The notes below the pieces were generated by a model that ran no database searches, was not told the DNA's origin, and saw only the letters and a list, made by a program, of their open reading frames with translations. Position numbers and translations under genes: made by a program. From CAZTLE01 sp964614415 (lineage in GTDB: Bacteria; Bacteroidota; Bacteroidia; Flavobacteriales; Flavobacteriaceae), in contig CAZTLE010000066.1 in assembly GCA_964614415.1 (NCBI GenBank), positions 1 to 19,043 of the forward strand: DNA of 19,043 nt, written 5' to 3'. Below are positions 16,986 through 19,043 of this stretch, one piece after another; position 1 is the first letter of the stretch; every line of letters starts with the position of its first letter.

Positions 16986-16986
16986 G

Positions 16987-17946
16987 CTAGTTTTGATTTT
17001 CGATCGACTTGTAGGCCGCAATTACTTTCTTTACCAATCGGTGGCGAATCACATCGCGATCGTCCAGGTAGATAAAACCTACACCATCTACATCCTTAAG
17101 GACCAGCAAGGCTTCTTTAAGTCCGGAGATAACACGTCGCGGAAGATCAATTTGCCCGGGATCACCAGTAATCATAAACTTCGCATTCTTTCCCATTCTT
17201 GTGAGGAACATTTTCATCTGAGCATGGGTGGTGTTCTGGGCTTCATCCAGAATCACAAAAGCATTGTCCAGTGTTCGCCCTCTCATAAATGCAAGCGGAG
17301 CTATTTGAATAATCCCCTTCTCCAGGTGTGCCGCCAGCTTCTCATGTGGGATCATGTCGCGCAGGGCATCGTACAACGGTTGCATATAGGGATCCAGCTT
17401 TTCTTTCATATCACCGGGAAGAAAACCCAGGTTTTCACCCGCCTCAACGGCAGGACGTGTTAATATGATGCGTTTGACCTGTTTTTCCTTAAGTGCCTTT
17501 ACCGCAAGTGCCACCCCGGTGTATGTTTTACCGGTACCGGCAGGGCCAATTGCAAATAACAGATCGTTCTTCTTCATCAAGTCAACCAACTTGCGTTGAT
17601 TCGGAGTTTTCGCTTTGATCAGTCTACCGCTCACTCCGTGCACAAGCACTTCATCAACTCCACCCCCGTTCGTATCCTCATAGTCCTGAACGTTCTCTGC
17701 CATGAGAACACTTTCTATGGTATTTTCATCCAGGGTGTTATACTTTGCAAAATGATCCAGTAACATGGTAAGTCTTGCGTCGAATTCCTCCAATACTTCT
17801 TCATCACCATAGGCTTTGATCTTACTACCCCGTGCTACGATCTTTAGTTTGGGAAAGTACTTTTTTAAGAGGTCTATGTTTGAATTTTGAAGGCCGAAGA
17901 ATTCTCGTGGGCTTATTTCGGTAAGTTCAATTATGAGTTCGTTCAA
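16987..17946 (-). CDS. PhoH family ATPase (PhoH-like)
   Basis: A 319-residue cytoplasmic P-loop ATPase of the PhoH family, related to the helicase-like YbeZ/PhoH proteins linked to RNA metabolism. Visible motifs are Walker A GPAGTGKT (134-141), AVEAGENLGFLPGDMKEKL (165-183), Walker B VILDEAQNTT (231-240) and TGDPGQIDLP (260-269). The N-terminal about 100 residues hold the KH-like part usual in this family. The start must be TTG at 17946: the frame has a stop (TAA) five codons upstream, no ATG in between, and the first internal ATG is at residue 61, which would remove conserved sequence (NELIIELTEISPREFFG). It is followed by purC after 1 nt and is divergent from the DUF62 gene. Exact cellular role is unsettled for the family. 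Confidence 0.93.
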   Translation of the reverse strand: MNELIIELTEISPREFFGLQNSNIDLLKKYFPKLKIVARGSKIKAYGDEEVLEEFDARLTMLLDHFAKYNTLDENTIESVLMAENVQDYEDTNGGGVDEVLVHGVSGRLIKAKTPNQRKLVDLMKKNDLLFAIGPAGTGKTYTGVALAVKALKEKQVKRIILTRPAVEAGENLGFLPGDMKEKLDPYMQPLYDALRDMIPHEKLAAHLEKGIIQIAPLAFMRGRTLDNAFVILDEAQNTTHAQMKMFLTRMGKNAKFMITGDPGQIDLPRRVISGLKEALLVLKDVDGVGFIYLDDRDVIRHRLVKKVIAAYKSIENQN

Positions 17947-17988
17947 AAGCGAAATGGTTTAGAATACTAGGTCTGGGTAAAAATAAGT

Positions 17989-18018
17989 TTTGACACTAGC
18001 AAAAGTACAGTATTTTTG
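17989..18018 (+). promoter_or_regulatory. Promoter of the DUF62 gene (TTTG, 18 nt, TATTTTTG)
   Basis: TTTG at 17989-17992 and TATTTTTG at 18011-18018 are 18 nt apart, an excellent match to the Bacteroidota promoter TTTG-N19-TAnnTTTG. The -7 box ends 36 nt before the ATG at 18055. This is the best-formed promoter in the window. Its spacer contains the candidate -7 box of the divergent phoH promoter. Confidence 0.7.
18000..18007 (-). promoter_or_regulatory. Candidate -7 box for phoH-purC
   Basis: The complement reads TACTTTTG, an exact match to TAnnTTTG, with 53 nt to the phoH TTG start. No -33 TTTG is at proper spacing on this strand. The box sits inside the spacer of the divergent promoter, so the two may exclude each other. 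Confidence 0.45.
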
Positions 18019-18054
18019 TGGTAACTGGTTTAAGAAAATATCAACAATCCGCCT

Positions 18055-18885
18055 ATGGCAATCATCACGCTGACGACCGATTTTGGTGAAAAAGACCACT
18101 TTGTTGGCGCGGTAAAAGGAGCGATCTACAATGAGTTGGATTCGGTACGAATTGTTGATATCTCACATTCCATTTCTCCCTTTCACATTACGGAAGCCGC
18201 ATACATTATTCAAAATGCCTACCGGAGCTTTCCCAAAGGGACCATCCATATTGTAGGTATCGATGCCGAAATCAATCCGGAGAACAAACATATTGCGGTA
18301 CTGTTGGACGGCCATTATTTTGTTTGTGCCAACAACGGAATTATTTCCATGTTGACATCCGACATCAATCCTGAGAAGATCGTCGAGATCAACATTCACG
18401 ACCGGGTTGAGACGAATTTTCCTGTGCTGGATGTGTTTGTAAAGGTTGCCTGTCATATAGCCCGCGGTGGAACACTCGAAGTGATCGGTAAAGTGATCAA
18501 GGAGATCAAAGAGCTTACCGGGATAAAACCTGTTGTTAACTCGGAAAAGAACCAGATCATCGGTAATGTCATTTATATAGACAACTACGGAAATGTGATT
18601 TGCAATATTACCAAAGAGCTGTTCGACACTATCGGCAAAGGACGGGACTTTCGGATTACTGCAAGGACCGCAGGATTTAGTACCGTCTATTCCAATTACA
18701 GCGACGCCATCAATTTTGATTTACCACCGGAACGCCGTGAAGAGGACGGGAAGAAGCTGGCCCTGTGGAATTCGTCCGGATATCTGGAACTGGCCATTTA
18801 CAAAAGCAATCCGAAAACGGTTGGGAGTGCCTCTACCCTCTTCGGTTTGGAATACAGAGATACGGTAACGGTGAATTTTGGATGA
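18055..18885 (+). CDS. DUF62 family protein (SAM hydroxide adenosyltransferase / SAM hydrolase-like)
   Basis: A 276-residue protein of the SAM-dependent chlorinase/fluorinase/hydrolase superfamily. Canonical DUF62 enzymes split S-adenosylmethionine with water into adenosine and methionine. Features retained are LTTDFGEKDHFVGAVKGAIY (6-25, with D9), IVDISHSISPF (33-43), FVCANNGI (89-96) and YIDNYGN (174-180) with the C-terminal beta-barrel. The hydrolase D-R-H triad looks altered: D70 aligns, but the R expected seven residues later is N77, and the H in the usual T-F-H-G-R-D motif is P123 (NFPVLD). It may bind SAM without hydrolysing it, or use other residues. Start ATG follows a strong promoter. 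The stop codon lies inside the first unit of a 7-bp tandem array. Confidence 0.88.
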   Translation: MAIITLTTDFGEKDHFVGAVKGAIYNELDSVRIVDISHSISPFHITEAAYIIQNAYRSFPKGTIHIVGIDAEINPENKHIAVLLDGHYFVCANNGIISMLTSDINPEKIVEINIHDRVETNFPVLDVFVKVACHIARGGTLEVIGKVIKEIKELTGIKPVVNSEKNQIIGNVIYIDNYGNVICNITKELFDTIGKGRDFRITARTAGFSTVYSNYSDAINFDLPPERREEDGKKLALWNSSGYLELAIYKSNPKTVGSASTLFGLEYRDTVTVNFG

Positions 18886-18936
18886 GGGATGAGGGATGAG
18901 GTATGAGGTGTGAGGTGTGAGGTGTGAGGTTTCAGG
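18881..18936. repeat. Eight tandem 7-bp units (GATGAGG to TGTGAGG)
   Basis: Units in order: GATGAGG three times (from 18881), TATGAGG (18902), TGTGAGG three times (18909, 18916, 18923) and TTTCAGG (18930). The core TGAGG is kept in the first seven. The DUF62 stop codon TGA (18883-18885) is part of the first unit. A further pair of ATCAGGA/ATCAGGG units lies just after, near 18956. Confidence 0.9.
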
Positions 18937-18975
18937 AGAGAAAAGAGACACAAATCAGGAATCAGGGCGACTCAA

Positions 18976-19043
18976 CGAATAAACAAATAAACCTATAAAC
19001 CCAATAACCCATTAACTCAATAACTTAATAACTTAATAACTTA
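18976..19043. repeat. 8-bp period AT-rich tandem array, running off the window
   Basis: Units in order from 18976: CGAATAAA, CAAATAAA, CCTATAAA, CCCAATAA, CCCATTAA, CTCAATAA, CTTAATAA, CTTAATAA, then CTTA at the window edge. Each unit begins with C and ends AA, drifting stepwise from one variant to the next. It starts 39 bp after the 7-bp array. Confidence 0.85.

Noticed and set aside
18721..18951. A 76-codon minus-strand open frame reading through the 7-bp array
   Set aside because: It overlaps the DUF62 gene antisense and owes its open frame to the simple repeat.

Overview
The window looks like chromosome of a member of the Bacteroidota, most likely a marine Flavobacteriaceae. The signs are a type IX secretion (T9SS) C-terminal sorting domain on a giant secreted protein, a DUF4294-type protein beside an M42 peptidase, promoters of the Bacteroidota form (TTTG, about 19 nt, TAnnTTTG), starts without a Shine-Dalgarno sequence, and a PhoH-PurC pair divergent from a DUF62 gene. 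No rRNA, tRNA, CRISPR array, transposase or phage gene was seen.

Left part (1-8050). A DUF4294-type gene cut off by the window edge (minus) and an M42 aminopeptidase (plus) diverge from a short intergenic region with two mirrored TAnnTTTG boxes. Next come a cysteine-rich lipoprotein of unknown function closed by a strong intrinsic terminator, then a tightly coupled pair: an MBOAT O-acyltransferase and an SGNH-like membrane-anchored partner, which together resemble an AlgI/AlgJ-type polysaccharide O-acetylation unit. An AGCS sodium:amino-acid symporter converges on that pair with an 18-bp overlap. A PagL-like outer-membrane acyloxyacyl hydrolase (lipid A deacylase family) follows, ending in a hairpin that can serve as a shared terminator with the giant gene on the other strand.

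Middle part (8075-15616). One minus-strand operon takes up about 40 percent of the window: a small secreted, charged, helical protein of 112 aa and, 9 nt downstream, a 2397-residue T9SS cargo protein. The giant protein has a signal peptide, a unique N-terminal domain, two homologous modules of about 790 and 880 residues (each a conserved header, an array of 30-36 residue beta-helix-like repeats with about 11 or 14 units, and a conserved tail), then HYR/Ig-like cysteine-containing repeats and a type A sorting domain. It is very probably a surface adhesin or fibre. This small-plus-giant pair is the part of the window most likely to hold undescribed biology.

Right part (16032-19043). Housekeeping genes: purC (purine synthesis) and phoH (ATPase) read leftward with a 1-nt gap, and a DUF62 S-adenosylmethionine-binding protein reads rightward from a well-formed promoter overlapping that of phoH. 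The DUF62 protein seems to lack two of the three catalytic residues of the canonical SAM hydrolases. The window ends in two adjacent short tandem arrays, one of 7-bp and one of 8-bp period. All functions are read from sequence motifs and memory of the families; no database search was run.
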